This document shows positions 1-8,776 of a DNA stretch of 46,954 nucleotides, one piece after another. The notes below the pieces were generated by a model. It worked only from the letters and a program-made list of their open reading frames with translations. It was not told the origin of the DNA and made no database searches. This DNA is from Acaryochloris sp. CRU_2_0. Lineage in GTDB: Bacteria > Cyanobacteriota > Cyanobacteriia > Thermosynechococcales > Thermosynechococcaceae. The DNA is taken from the NCBI GenBank assembly GCA_012034865.1, contig JAAUOM010000025.1:1-46954 (forward strand), written 5' to 3'. A program made the position numbers and the translations under genes. Position 1 is the first letter of the stretch, and each line of letters begins with the position of its first letter.

Positions 1-162
1 CAAAAACCACCCACCCTTCATCAAGCCGTGCGCTGGATTGCTCAATTGGGGGGATTCCTTGCCCGTAAAGGGGATGGTGAGCCTGGATTGAAAACTCTTT
101 GGAGAGGGATTGGGGTATTGCACCATTTACTCGAAGGAGCACAACTTGTTTCTAAGACCTAA
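1..162 (+). CDS. IS4-family transposase, C-terminal tail (partial at window edge)
   Basis: The open frame enters from the left edge and gives 53 residues ending in TAA. The stretch AVRWIAQLGGFLARKGDGEP matches the end of IS4-family (DDE) transposases, which commonly read A-x-R-W-I-A-x-L-G-G-F followed by GEPG and W-x-G. The catalytic DDE residues lie upstream, outside the window, so activity cannot be judged. The next 60 bases hold no further open frame of note. Family recognition is from memory of the C-terminal signature. Confidence 0.75.
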   Translation, partial: QKPPTLHQAVRWIAQLGGFLARKGDGEPGLKTLWRGIGVLHHLLEGAQLVSKT

Positions 163-201
163 GCCCTGTCTACAGTCTGCCGACTTGTGTGTAATGGATA
201 G

Positions 202-219
202 CCCCCCAATTCTGGGGGG
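202..219. repeat. Palindromic repeat copy 1 (C6-AATTCT-G6)
   Basis: Six C, AATTCT, then six G, preceded by the bases AATGGAT. A second copy lies at 641-658, also preceded by AATGGAT. The two copies bracket the DUF559 gene. The G run plus AGA of this copy could serve as the ribosome-binding site of that gene. Confidence 0.7.
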
Positions 220-230
220 AGAATGATGAG

Positions 231-671
231 ATGCTGGATAGTTGGTTAACTCAATCCCTCATGGATAAAACTCATAACCGAATTCGCGGCACCACGCCTG
301 AAATTGAACGTGCAGCCCGTCACCTGCGTCATCGGCTGACTCTTGCGGAGGCAACATTATGGCAGGCTTTGAAAAACCGACAATTGGGCGGTCTCCGCTG
401 GCGCTGTCAACATCCTATGGGTCGATTCATCGTCGATTTTTACTGTCCGTCCTGTCGATTAATTGTAGAAGTCGATGGGGAGATTCATTACCAGCAGCAA
501 GAGTATGACTGTGCTAGAACGGAGCACTTGCAGAACTATGGTTATACCGTCATCCGCTTCAGCAATGAAGCTGTCGAAACTAATCTAGAGGCTGTCTTAG
601 CAACGATTTATGGTCAGTGTCACTCGAATAGAATGGATCTCCCCCCAATTTTGGGGGGTTGGGGGGGCTAA
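231..671 (+). CDS. DUF559 (Vsr-like nuclease fold) protein
   Basis: A 146-residue protein of the DUF559 type, related to the PD-(D/E)xK / very-short-patch-repair endonuclease fold. Visible family marks are the N-terminal ARHLRHRLTLAEATLWQAL block, the strand GRFIVDFYCPSCRLIVEVDG (acidic residues of the putative active site) and the later YGYTVIRFSNEAV strand. The gene sits between two copies of a palindromic C6/G6 repeat. The last ten codons, reading PPILGGWGG, are simply translated repeat and not part of the domain. A later start at position 261 would also fit. The biological substrate is unknown. Such genes recur in cyanobacterial genomes, often with these repeats, which suggests spread as a small cassette. 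That last point is inference. Confidence 0.8.
   Translation: MLDSWLTQSLMDKTHNRIRGTTPEIERAARHLRHRLTLAEATLWQALKNRQLGGLRWRCQHPMGRFIVDFYCPSCRLIVEVDGEIHYQQQEYDCARTEHLQNYGYTVIRFSNEAVETNLEAVLATIYGQCHSNRMDLPPILGGWGG
641..658. repeat. Palindromic repeat copy 2 (C6-AATTTT-G6)
   Basis: Second copy of the repeat at 202-219, with one base different in the centre and the same AATGGAT lead-in. It overlaps the 3' end of the DUF559 reading frame and is followed by a further G7 run. Confidence 0.7.
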
Positions 672-786
672 TGCAGGGATGAACGAGTCCCTGTAGATTT
701 GTGTGTACACGGTAGCGCGCGCTGAGAGAGGGGTTTGGGGTGAGAGCAACAGAATTTTGTCAGTCAATATAGGGATGGGTCAGCTT

Positions 787-3438
787 ATGGCTCAGAAATT
801 ACAACCATTTAGCCGAAAAACCTTACGTTGGGTGGGGATGGCGCTGTGCAGTGCCTGTTTGTGCCTGGGGTTAGGACTGGGGCAAAGTACTGCTTACCCC
901 TCAACGACCTTACCTTCTCTTGCTCGTTCACCCATTAGCAACCTCATTGCTAACAGAGATACCGTTTCCCTGCCGCGCCAGCAGATTGCCCGTTCTCCTG
1001 AGGAATGGCTACAACAAGGAAAGACCTTGTTTCAAGTTGGACAATTTGCTGCTGCCGCTGATGCCTGGAGCCAAGCGACTGAACTCTATCAAGCTCAGAG
1101 ACAAGATTTAAGTTTAGCCATTGCCCTCAATCAGTTGACCCTAGCTCAGCAAGAATTAGGGCAATGGCAGCAAGCCCAAGAGAGCATTAGCCATAGCTTA
1201 GAGATTATTGGGTCAGCCCCTACTCCAGATAAGCTGCCGATTTATGCCCAAGCCCTCAATGCTCAGGGGAGTCTGCAACTGGCGCAAGGCAATGCTACTA
1301 AAGCCTTGGCTACTTGGGAGAAAACCACTGAAATTTATACTCAAATTAAGGATGAGACTGGTCGCCTGGGTAGTTTAATTAATCGAGCGCAGGCGCAGCA
1401 AGTCTTGGGACTCTATCTGCAATCTCGGAAAACCTTAGAAGGAGTTGCAGAAAGCCTACAAAAACAAACCGATCCAGAGATTCGGGCTACTGGATACCGG
1501 AGTTTGGGGAATGTCTTGCGCTTAGTGGGCGATCTTAAAGAAGCTGAAAAGTTTTTGAAGCTGAGCTTGGACAATGCGGCATCTCTGTCTTCACCGCAAG
1601 AGGTGAGTGTCACCCAACTCAGTTTAGGAAATACTGCACGAGCACGTAATGACTATGCCGATGCCCTTACCTATTATCAGCAGGCCGCCCAATCGCCAGT
1701 ACCGTCGACCCAATTGCAAGCTCAGCTCAATCGTTTGAGTGTATTGATTGAACAGGAAAACTGGCTCCAAGCCCAGCAACTCTGGCCATCTTTACAAACC
1801 CAACTGGCCGATCAGCCCGCTAGCCGTCGGAATGTGTATAGTCAGGTTAATTTGGTCAAGAGCTTGGTAAAGTTGCACCAGGGTTCGGCGGGCAATACCC
1901 CCTCAATTTGGGACATTGCCGAAGTTGCGGTTCATGCCGTCCAGCAAGCCAATAGTATTAATGATCAACAGGCAAAAGCCTACGCCCTAGGTAGCTTGGG
2001 GCATCTCTATGAACTGGATCAACAATGGGCCGAGGCTAAAAAGCTAACGGAGCAAGCACTCCTGATTGCCCAGGCCAATAATGCCAGTGAAATCAGCTAT
2101 CAGTGGCAATGGCAATTAGGGCGGATCTTAAAATCCCAGAAAGATGTAGATACTGCAACAGTAGCCTACACGGGTGCATTTCAAACCTTAGAGCATCTGC
2201 GTAAAGATTTAGTGGCTACTAATCCCGAAGCCCAATTCTCTTTTCGAGATAGTGTGGAACCTGTTTATCGAGAACTGGTGGATTTACTCCTAAGTCCAAC
2301 TGCCGCTAGTACACCTAGTCAGGAGAACCTCAAACAGGCTAGGGAAGTAATGGAATCGTTGCAACTGACGGAACTGGATAATTTCTTCCGCTCTGCTTGT
2401 TTAGATGGACAAGTGATCAGTATTGACAAGATTGATCAACAGGCTGCTGCTGTGATTTATCCGATTTTGTTGCGCGATCGCATCGAACTCATTCTCAGCT
2501 TGCCCCAACAGCCAGCGCTTGAGCACAAAACCATACCCATTGCTGAAGCAGATGTGGAAGAAACGGTGACTCAGTTTCGGGACTTCATCGAAAAACCGTT
2601 TACGGCACCAGAAGGTAAACAGCTCGGTAAAGATTTATATGATTGGCTAATTCGCCCCCTCAAAGCATCTATCGATCAAAGTCAAGCCGATACCTTAGTG
2701 TTTGTATTGGATGGCTCTCTTCGTAACGTGCCCTTAGCGGCTCTTTATGATGGTCAAGACTATTTAATTGAGCAATATGCGTTGGCCATAGCACCAGGGA
2801 TGCAACTGATTAATACTCAGCCTCTGCGGAGTCGGAAGCTACAAATCATCGCTGCCGGGATCAGTGAAGCCCGTAAAGATTATCCGGCGTTAGTGTATGT
2901 AGACAAGGAACTCCAGGAAATTAGCGCTTTAGCCCCCAGTGAGATATTACGCAACGAACAGTTCACCAGCACAGCATTGCAGAAGCAGATCCAGGAATTG
3001 CCTTATCCCGTCGTTCATTTGGCAACCCACGGTAAATTCAGCTCTAATGCCGAAAACACCTTTGTGTTAGCGTGGGATCAAGAAATAGGTGTCCACCAAC
3101 TCAACGATTTACTTCGGAGTAGTGAGCAAGTCCGACAGAATCCGATTGAACTGTTGGTTTTAAGCGCCTGTGAAACTGCTGCTGGCGATCGCCGCGCAGC
3201 TTTGGGACTAGCGGGAGTTTCCGTTCGCGCCGGGGCACGCAGTACTTTGGCATCGTTGTGGAATGTGGATGATCAATCTACAGCAACCCTGATTGGCCAG
3301 TTTTATCAGAATCTCAATCAGCAGAATACTTCAAAAGCCAAGGCACTCCAGCAGGCTCAACGCAAGCTCATTGCCGACGCTAATTTTCGCCATCCTGCCC
3401 ATTGGTCTGCATTTGTACTCGTGGGCAATTGGCTATAG
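787..3438 (+). CDS. TPR-repeat protein with C-terminal CHAT (caspase-like) domain, exported
   Basis: The frame is open from 703, but I place the start at 787 (MAQKLQ), because it gives a normal signal peptide: basic KTLRW, then a hydrophobic core ALCSACLCLGLGLG. The middle is a long stretch of tetratricopeptide-like helices rich in Q, A and L. The C-terminal 250 or so residues form a CHAT domain, a caspase-clan peptidase-like fold. It has the histidine motif HLATHG and the cysteine motif LSACET, which supply the His-Cys dyad (His776 and Cys823 if counted from the upstream Met at 703). Both residues are present, so it may be catalytically competent. CHAT-TPR proteins are abundant in cyanobacteria. 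Roles proposed for the class include proteolytic signalling and cell-death-like responses. The substrate is unknown. No operon partner is evident. Confidence 0.85.
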   Translation: MAQKLQPFSRKTLRWVGMALCSACLCLGLGLGQSTAYPSTTLPSLARSPISNLIANRDTVSLPRQQIARSPEEWLQQGKTLFQVGQFAAAADAWSQATELYQAQRQDLSLAIALNQLTLAQQELGQWQQAQESISHSLEIIGSAPTPDKLPIYAQALNAQGSLQLAQGNATKALATWEKTTEIYTQIKDETGRLGSLINRAQAQQVLGLYLQSRKTLEGVAESLQKQTDPEIRATGYRSLGNVLRLVGDLKEAEKFLKLSLDNAASLSSPQEVSVTQLSLGNTARARNDYADALTYYQQAAQSPVPSTQLQAQLNRLSVLIEQENWLQAQQLWPSLQTQLADQPASRRNVYSQVNLVKSLVKLHQGSAGNTPSIWDIAEVAVHAVQQANSINDQQAKAYALGSLGHLYELDQQWAEAKKLTEQALLIAQANNASEISYQWQWQLGRILKSQKDVDTATVAYTGAFQTLEHLRKDLVATNPEAQFSFRDSVEPVYRELVDLLLSPTAASTPSQENLKQAREVMESLQLTELDNFFRSACLDGQVISIDKIDQQAAAVIYPILLRDRIELILSLPQQPALEHKTIPIAEADVEETVTQFRDFIEKPFTAPEGKQLGKDLYDWLIRPLKASIDQSQADTLVFVLDGSLRNVPLAALYDGQDYLIEQYALAIAPGMQLINTQPLRSRKLQIIAAGISEARKDYPALVYVDKELQEISALAPSEILRNEQFTSTALQKQIQELPYPVVHLATHGKFSSNAENTFVLAWDQEIGVHQLNDLLRSSEQVRQNPIELLVLSACETAAGDRRAALGLAGVSVRAGARSTLASLWNVDDQSTATLIGQFYQNLNQQNTSKAKALQQAQRKLIADANFRHPAHWSAFVLVGNWL

Positions 3439-3470
3439 CCAAGTCTAAGAAAATATAGCGAAATTACGCC

Positions 3471-3623
3471 TTAATAACTAAACAACGAAAGGATTTGCGC
3501 CAACATCCCCTCACCAGAGATGAGTTCTGTGACAAAACCCAGGAAAAAACCAAGCATTGCTAAGCGACCACCCAGATTTTCCGCAAAATCAGTAAAGCCC
3601 CACATCGAATTTGTTGACTTCAT
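3471..3623 (-). CDS. High-light-inducible protein (HLIP / small CAB-like protein)
   Basis: A 50-residue reading frame with the chlorophyll-binding helix signature E-N-L-G-G-R-L-A-M-L-G-F, followed by GFVTE and SGEG. The conserved Glu and Arg form the intrahelix ion pair and ligand site of light-harvesting-like proteins. The single membrane helix spans roughly residues 14-35. HLIPs bind chlorophyll and carotenoid in the thylakoid, protect photosystem II and chlorophyll-synthesis assemblies, and are induced by strong light. A GGAG element lies about 8 bases before the ATG. The gene is monocistronic between the CHAT gene and folB. I cannot tell which paralog (hliA-D) it is. Confidence 0.9.
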   Translation of the reverse strand: MKSTNSMWGFTDFAENLGGRLAMLGFFLGFVTELISGEGMLAQILSLFSY

Positions 3624-3715
3624 GACGACAGACTCCGTAGATATTAATATGTAACTTTATATTAAGTATAGGTTATTTTGTAAAGCCCCTCGCAAAACAG
3701 AGTCTTGCTGTGGGA

Positions 3716-4087
3716 TTACGGATTTGATTGAGACCGCGATCTCATAATCTCAATAGTAATTTGGCCAGAGAAATCAGGGATGGGAGGAGCTAATTTGGTT
3801 AATCTAACCTGAACCTTTTCTATTTGCGGATAATTCAGCAATTGATCGGCAATCTCGGCAGCCAATCGCTCTAGTAAAGAGAATCTTGCATTTTTAACCA
3901 GGTTTTTGACCAGGCTGATAACCTGGCGATAATCTAAGGTATCGTCAATGCGATCGCTGCGACCCGCAATTGCCAGATTACTCCACAACTTCAAATCAAC
4001 CTCAAACCATTGTCCTAATACCTGTTCCTCTGGTAATAAGCCCGTGTAGCCATAGGTATTTATCCCAGTTAAATGTATGCAATCCAT
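3716..4087 (-). CDS. folB: Dihydroneopterin aldolase
   Basis: About 123 residues, the usual length for FolB, which converts 7,8-dihydroneopterin to 6-hydroxymethyl-dihydropterin plus glycolaldehyde in folate synthesis. Family marks are G-x-x-G-Y-T-G-L-L-P-E-E near the N terminus, the QWFEVDLKL strand, DTLDYRQV, and LLERLAAEIADQLL (the Glu of the active site). Three possible starts are in tandem (GTG-ATG-ATG, 4093-4085). The AGGAG at about 4094-4098 is best spaced for the last ATG at 4087. The gene points away from the phosphatase gene, and about 230 bases separate the two. Confidence 0.92.
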   Translation of the reverse strand: MDCIHLTGINTYGYTGLLPEEQVLGQWFEVDLKLWSNLAIAGRSDRIDDTLDYRQVISLVKNLVKNARFSLLERLAAEIADQLLNYPQIEKVQVRLTKLAPPIPDFSGQITIEIMRSRSQSNP

Positions 4088-4323
4088 CATCACTCCTAGT
4101 CATCCAAGCCGCTGCATCGGTAGAGCTGAGCTTGCGTCTGCTTAAAAGGCATCTGTTTTGCGCCAAGCCACAAATTTACTCTTAGATTACACCTCAAATC
4201 AGTCATACTTAAAGTACAAGGAAATCATAGGTTTAGCTTTTGGTGCTTCTCATGTTTGCAGAATTTCCCTAGTCAACCCTTCCTATCCTGAGCTTGCCTC
4301 TACCCCTTGCCCTGCATTTGCAA

Positions 4324-5079
4324 ATGACTACTCAATCACTGCGACGATTTGTCATTGGAGATGTTCATGGTTATTACCAAGGATTGCTAGATTTACTGTC
4401 CCTGCTCAATCTCAACGATTTAGATAAAGTCTATTTCCTGGGTGATCTCATCGATCGCGGACCCGATAGCGCTAGAGTTGTGAGCCTGGTGAAACAGCAT
4501 GCCTATACCTGTTTAATGGGTAACCATGAACAGATGATGTTCGCTGCCCTCACCAACCTATCTTGGAACTCTGAGGTCTTACCCATTTGGCTACAAGCGG
4601 GTGGACGAGAAACCCTGCAAAGTTACAGCTCCAAGCAACATCTTAGGGAAGATTTAGAGTGGATTAAGACCTTACCTTATTATCTAGATTTAGGGGACTA
4701 TTGGTTAGTCCATGCGGGTGTCAATCCAGGCTTATCCCTAGACACGCAAACTATCCAAGAATTTTGTTGGATTCGTCGTGAATTTCACAATATGGCTGAA
4801 CCCTACTTTGGCAATAAAGTGATTATCACAGGCCACACGATGACCTTTACCTTCTCTGGTGTAGAACCCGGTCAAATTGTCCAAGGAGCGGGTTGGTTAG
4901 GCATTGATACGGGAGCATACCATCCCAGGAGTGGCTGGTTAACAGCCCTAGAGATTTCCTCACAGATGGTCTATCAGGTTAATGTCCATAACCATACTTC
5001 ACGGATTCATTCGTTATCCGAGGTGCTTTACCCCCTAGAACATGGGCGAAGTACCGTGCCCTTTCATGCAGGGAAATAG
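4324..5079 (+). CDS. Metallophosphoesterase, PPP-type serine/threonine phosphatase family
   Basis: About 251 residues with the PPP phosphatase signatures in order: GDVHG (metal ligands), GDLIDRGPDS (metal-bridging Asp), GNHEQM (proton donor His), then VHAGVNPG and the late GHT motif. These ligate two metal ions for phosphoester hydrolysis. Bacterial members act on phosphoproteins or on small substrates such as diadenosine tetraphosphate, and the sequence alone does not decide. The start at 4324 (MTTQSLRRF) places the GDVHG motif at the expected distance. An upstream in-frame ATG at 4294 is less likely. No strong ribosome-binding site is visible. Two Ser/Thr kinases occur elsewhere in the window, but no operon links them to this gene. 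Confidence 0.88.
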   Translation: MTTQSLRRFVIGDVHGYYQGLLDLLSLLNLNDLDKVYFLGDLIDRGPDSARVVSLVKQHAYTCLMGNHEQMMFAALTNLSWNSEVLPIWLQAGGRETLQSYSSKQHLREDLEWIKTLPYYLDLGDYWLVHAGVNPGLSLDTQTIQEFCWIRREFHNMAEPYFGNKVIITGHTMTFTFSGVEPGQIVQGAGWLGIDTGAYHPRSGWLTALEISSQMVYQVNVHNHTSRIHSLSEVLYPLEHGRSTVPFHAGK

Positions 5080-5095
5080 ATATTTAAACAAGATC

Positions 5096-5124
5096 CAGAG
5101 TGTTGATTTGATCACAACACTCTG
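5096..5124. terminator. Hairpin between convergent genes, likely bidirectional terminator
   Basis: Perfect 10-base arms CAGAGTGTTG and CAACACTCTG around a 9-base loop. It sits between the ends of the phosphatase gene (+) and prk (-), where a shared terminator is expected. The flanking T/A run is weak. Confidence 0.6.
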
Positions 5125-5164
5125 AAGTTTGGATAAATCAAGGCGATCGCAGGATTAGTGATTG

Positions 5165-6169
5165 TTATACACGCACAGCCTCAGACGCTTTAGGCGCAGT
5201 TAAGCGTTCGTAAGTCGCTCGCATTTTTAAGCCAGCAATCACTTGAAACAAACCGGATCCATTATTAGAACCCGGATAATTTCTATGTTTCAGCAATAAT
5301 TCAGTCATCTCACCTTCAAATTTTGTAGAGGTGTTACTGAGATGACCTTCAATATAAATGACCTCATCCAACCGCTCCAATTGTCCATCTACCTCCAAAA
5401 CCGACACGCTATTGCCGTAATAGTCATCAGGACCATAAGCCATCCGAATGCCGGGGTAAGAACAGGTCAATTTGCGACCGCAGGGAATCCAATTAATGGT
5501 TGAACCCTCATCAAACAGATACACCGGATCAAAATCAGGCACACCATCTTTTTGAATCAGCCGAACTCGCAGAATATTACCTGGCTTCTCTTCTTTGAGC
5601 AGTTCAGTGGGCAGAATTTGAATGACAACATCTGCATACTGTTTTTGAGGATCGATATAGGCTTCAAAGTCAGGCCGACGCGCATTAATAGAAGCCAACA
5701 CATCCTCATAGGTATGACCACGCTCAGCCATATCCCGCTGGATTTTCCAGGCAATTTTTACCTCATCGCTGATATCTAAATAAACGCTAAAGTCGATAAG
5801 CCCACGCACCCGTTGATCATACAGGGGATGGAGACCTTCAATCACGATAACGTGGTTGGGGTCAATACGTTCGGGTGGATCGATCAAACCCGTTTCATGA
5901 TTGTAAATGGGCTTATCAATGGATTGACCACTTTTAAGCGCTTTGATTTGTTCATACATCAAATCAAAGTTATTAGCTCTGGGGTCTAAAGCAGTAATAC
6001 CCGTTTCCTTCCGTTGGAAACGATCCAGGCTGTGGTAATCATCCAGGCAAATAACCGTGATGAATTGCTCCCCAAACAGATCCTCCAGTCGGCGCAGGAA
6101 AGTAGATTTACCGCATCCAGAGTCTCCGGCAACGCCGATTAGAACAACACGATCTGGTTTAGTGGTCAT
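5165..6169 (-). CDS. prk: Phosphoribulokinase
   Basis: 334 residues. It phosphorylates ribulose 5-phosphate to ribulose 1,5-bisphosphate with ATP, the step feeding RuBisCO in the Calvin cycle. The P-loop GDSGCGKST is at residues 15-23. Cys19 (inside the P-loop) and Cys41 (ICLDDYHSLDR) are the redox pair that forms a disulfide in the dark and allows inhibition through CP12 and GAPDH. ARRPDFEAYIDPQ and the long KLTCSYPGIRMAYGPDDYYG block are typical of the cyanobacterial/plant class II enzyme. The start at 6169 is chosen because the family begins MTTKPDRVVLIG and an AAGGA lies about 10 bases upstream. The frame extends 26 codons further back without support. Confidence 0.97.
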   Translation of the reverse strand: MTTKPDRVVLIGVAGDSGCGKSTFLRRLEDLFGEQFITVICLDDYHSLDRFQRKETGITALDPRANNFDLMYEQIKALKSGQSIDKPIYNHETGLIDPPERIDPNHVIVIEGLHPLYDQRVRGLIDFSVYLDISDEVKIAWKIQRDMAERGHTYEDVLASINARRPDFEAYIDPQKQYADVVIQILPTELLKEEKPGNILRVRLIQKDGVPDFDPVYLFDEGSTINWIPCGRKLTCSYPGIRMAYGPDDYYGNSVSVLEVDGQLERLDEVIYIEGHLSNTSTKFEGEMTELLLKHRNYPGSNNGSGLFQVIAGLKMRATYERLTAPKASEAVRV

Positions 6170-6442
6170 AACTACGATTTCCTTTATAAGTCCTATCTCA
6201 ACAGCAACTAACCCCAGGCACCAACCCGAATGAGACGGGGTTCGCACAGATAGAGCATCAAACTGCTCCCTTTAGATATTACTAGGCGTTTGTCCTCTAT
6301 GGATAGCGGTTTTTGTCAGTAGAGCAATCATCAACCCTATCCCCGATGACTTTGATCCCTTGGTATGGGTTTGAGCAGGAGAAATTTCTAGACGTAATTT
6401 CAATGTACCAAAAAGGTAAGCAAACTTACTTAGGTCAGGCTC

Positions 6443-6778
6443 TCATAATGAATCCGTTGGCTCAACTTCATGTTGGGTAGGGGTAGCCCTCAGATTTTGC
6501 CAGAGGATCTGAATCGACAAAGCCACTAACCCCAAAGCGGCAACACAAAAAATCCCAGTGGCCAAAGTCATCAGACCAACAACCAAGGTTCTTAGGGCAA
6601 CTGAAATTTTCAGGGCAAATTGATTGTCAGAGATAAAAGGATGCTCAGCGAAGGATTGGGCAATTAATGTGGACATCTTAGCCAAGGGTAGGGCGATCAA
6701 ACCTGCTAAAAGTGCGCCACTGAGTGTTTTGACAGGGCTAGCTAGGTTGGATTTCCGCGTGGATGGAGACTTAGACAT
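6443..6778 (-). CDS. DUF3082-family membrane protein
   Basis: 111 residues with two predicted membrane segments, LSGALLAGLIALPLAKMSTL and LVVGLMTLATGIFCVAALGL, separated by a short polar stretch. The pattern resembles the cyanobacterial DUF3082 family, whose function is unknown. It diverges from the prenyl synthase gene across a 318-base spacer, so its promoter probably lies there. The family assignment rests on remembered similarity. Confidence 0.65.
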   Translation of the reverse strand: MSKSPSTRKSNLASPVKTLSGALLAGLIALPLAKMSTLIAQSFAEHPFISDNQFALKISVALRTLVVGLMTLATGIFCVAALGLVALSIQILWQNLRATPTQHEVEPTDSL

Positions 6779-7096
6779 ATCCAGTAGCCATTCTTGTGAG
6801 GGGGTTGTAGCGAAAATTGTCTATATAGATAAAGCTTTAATCATTACTCTAACCGATTTAGGTAGGGTTGATGGGTTCTACTTTGCCATCCTTGCTTTTA
6901 CAATGAAATCCAGCCTTGCTGTAGTCATTATGAGTTTAGGATTATCTCCCGTAGAGGATTTTTGGTAGTCAACTCCCAGCGTCGTGAATTCATGATCAGT
7001 TCAGAACCTTCTTGGAAACGAAGGGAGTTACAATGTGATAAGCATATGTAAAATTTTGTAATCTTTATTTCAAAACCGTCAGAGATAAGCAAATCA
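6779..7096. other. Intergenic spacer between divergent genes
   Basis: 318 bases between DUF3082 (-) and the prenyl synthase (+). It presumably holds both promoters. I see no gene, no strong palindrome and no tRNA in it. Short open frames that cross it have no recognisable content. Confidence 0.6.
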
Positions 7097-8068
7097 ATGA
7101 CCTCAGTAACATCCCTTTTTGATCCAGTGGAAGCAGATTTAGCCATACTGGTCGAGAATCTCAAGGATCTGGTTCGTGCACAACATCCAGTTCTTTATGC
7201 AGCGGCTGAACATCTGTTTCAAGCGGGAGGGAAGCGGATGCGTCCGGCGATTGTTCTCCTCCTTTCTAGGGCGTTGTGTCCTGATCAAGACATTACACCT
7301 CGCCATCGTCGCTTAGCTGAAATCACGGAGATGATCCATACGGCCAGTCTGCTCCACGATGATGTGGTTGATGATTCGGAAGTCCGGCGAGGGGTGCCGA
7401 CGGTTCACAGTTTGTTTGGCAATCGGATTGCGATTCAAGCGGGTGATTTCCTGTTTGCTCAAGCTTCTTGGTATTTGGCTAATCTAGATAATTTGGAAGT
7501 GGTGAAGCTACTCTCTGAAGTGATTAAGGACTTTGCCGAGGGAGAAATTCAGCAAGGGATTAATAGCTTTGATACACAGTTGACCCTAGATGCTTATTTG
7601 CAAAAGTCCTATTACAAGACGGCTTCTTTAATGGCCAATAGCGCTAAAGCGGCTGGGGTCTTGAGTGGCAGCTCTGCGCCAGTGACTGAAGATCTCTATG
7701 CCTATGGCCGTTGTGTGGGTCTTGCCTTCCAAATTGTGGATGATATTTTGGATTTTACGGGGTCTACTACTGCCCTGGGTAAACCGGCGTGTGCCGACTT
7801 GCGGAGTGGCAATTTGACGGCTCCTGTTTTGTTTGCGATCGCCCAAAAACCCTACCTCAAAGTTTTGATCGAACGCCGCCTCGAAAAAACAGAAGACCTA
7901 GAAGAAGCGATTGCCTTAGTGCATGATAGTCAGGGGATTCCCAAATCACGGGCACTGGCTGAGCAATTTGCCCATCAAGCTGTGGATCATCTGGGTTCTC
8001 TGACGGCCTCTGATGCTCGACAAGCGTTAATCGATTTGACAGAATATATCCTCAAAAGACTCTACTGA
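7097..8068 (+). CDS. sds: Solanesyl-type (long-chain all-trans) polyprenyl diphosphate synthase
   Basis: 323 residues. It condenses isopentenyl diphosphate onto an allylic primer to build the long side chain of plastoquinone. GGKRMRP at 44-50 binds isopentenyl diphosphate. The first Asp-rich motif, DDVVDDSE, starts at residue 88, and the second, DDILD, is at 215-219. The small residues just before the first motif (HTASLLH) fit a long-chain product instead of FPP/GGPP. In cyanobacteria this enzyme normally makes the C45 chain, but the exact chain length is inferred. It is followed after 73 bases by lepB and then chlI on the same strand. Confidence 0.9.
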   Translation: MTSVTSLFDPVEADLAILVENLKDLVRAQHPVLYAAAEHLFQAGGKRMRPAIVLLLSRALCPDQDITPRHRRLAEITEMIHTASLLHDDVVDDSEVRRGVPTVHSLFGNRIAIQAGDFLFAQASWYLANLDNLEVVKLLSEVIKDFAEGEIQQGINSFDTQLTLDAYLQKSYYKTASLMANSAKAAGVLSGSSAPVTEDLYAYGRCVGLAFQIVDDILDFTGSTTALGKPACADLRSGNLTAPVLFAIAQKPYLKVLIERRLEKTEDLEEAIALVHDSQGIPKSRALAEQFAHQAVDHLGSLTASDARQALIDLTEYILKRLY

Positions 8069-8141
8069 GGGGTATCCTAGTGGTCTAGATCGTAGTTCGG
8101 TCTTTTTCTTTTGGTTAGACATTCGTGAGAGATAGGCATCT

Positions 8142-8738
8142 ATGACCTCAGAGGAGCAGCCTAGGCCGGAGGTAAGCTCAATTCCGGTTTGGCGTCGGCG
8201 TTGGCAAGCCCAAAAAGACAACTTTCTTACCCTGGCGATCGCCCTGATTTTGGCCTTGCTGATTCGGGGTTTTGTGGCGGAGTCCCGCTATATTCCTTCA
8301 GTTTCTATGGAACCCACCCTTTCTCCGGGCGATCGCATTGTCGTTGAGAAGCTCTCCTATCGGTGGCGAACCCCCCAAAACGGAGACATTGTTGTGTTCC
8401 ATACCCCTTTACCCTTACAAGCGATTGGCTATGCACCTCAACAAGCCTTTATTAAGCGGGTGATCGGTATTCCTGGTCAAGTTGTTGCGGTTCAAGGGGG
8501 TCAGGTTTATATCGATGGCCAACCCCTCACAGAACCCTACATCGCTGAGGCTCCCCACTATGACCTAAAACCCATCCTTGTCCCCGACGGAACCCTCTTT
8601 GTCATGGGAGATAACCGCAATAACAGTAACGACTCTCATTTATGGGGATTTCTGCCTCGCGCGAATATTATTGGCCGCGCCAATCTCTGCTTCTGGCCTT
8701 TAGATCACCTCAACTGGATTGGCAGTCCGTTGAATTAA
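8142..8738 (+). CDS. lepB: Signal peptidase I
   Basis: 198 residues. It removes signal peptides from exported proteins at the membrane surface. One N-terminal membrane anchor, FLTLAIALILALLIRGFV, is followed by the catalytic serine motif SMEPTL (Ser55), the general-base lysine in KRVIGIPG (Lys105), and the late box GDNRNNSNDSH. All catalytic residues are present. The short form with a single anchor is the usual cyanobacterial type. It lies in a same-strand run sds-lepB-chlI, with a 38-base gap to chlI that suggests co-transcription. Confidence 0.95.
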   Translation: MTSEEQPRPEVSSIPVWRRRWQAQKDNFLTLAIALILALLIRGFVAESRYIPSVSMEPTLSPGDRIVVEKLSYRWRTPQNGDIVVFHTPLPLQAIGYAPQQAFIKRVIGIPGQVVAVQGGQVYIDGQPLTEPYIAEAPHYDLKPILVPDGTLFVMGDNRNNSNDSHLWGFLPRANIIGRANLCFWPLDHLNWIGSPLN

Positions 8739-8776
8739 AGGGATGTTGCGACCTAGAGCGGCGTCCATATGGCACA

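Noticed and set aside
6170..6247. N-terminal extension of phosphoribulokinase
   Set aside because: The family begins MTTKPDRV, and a good ribosome-binding site precedes that Met.
8642..8776. Upstream extension of the chlI frame into lepB
   Set aside because: The added residues are lepB sequence read in another frame. ChlI proteins start near the VFPFTAIVGQ block.
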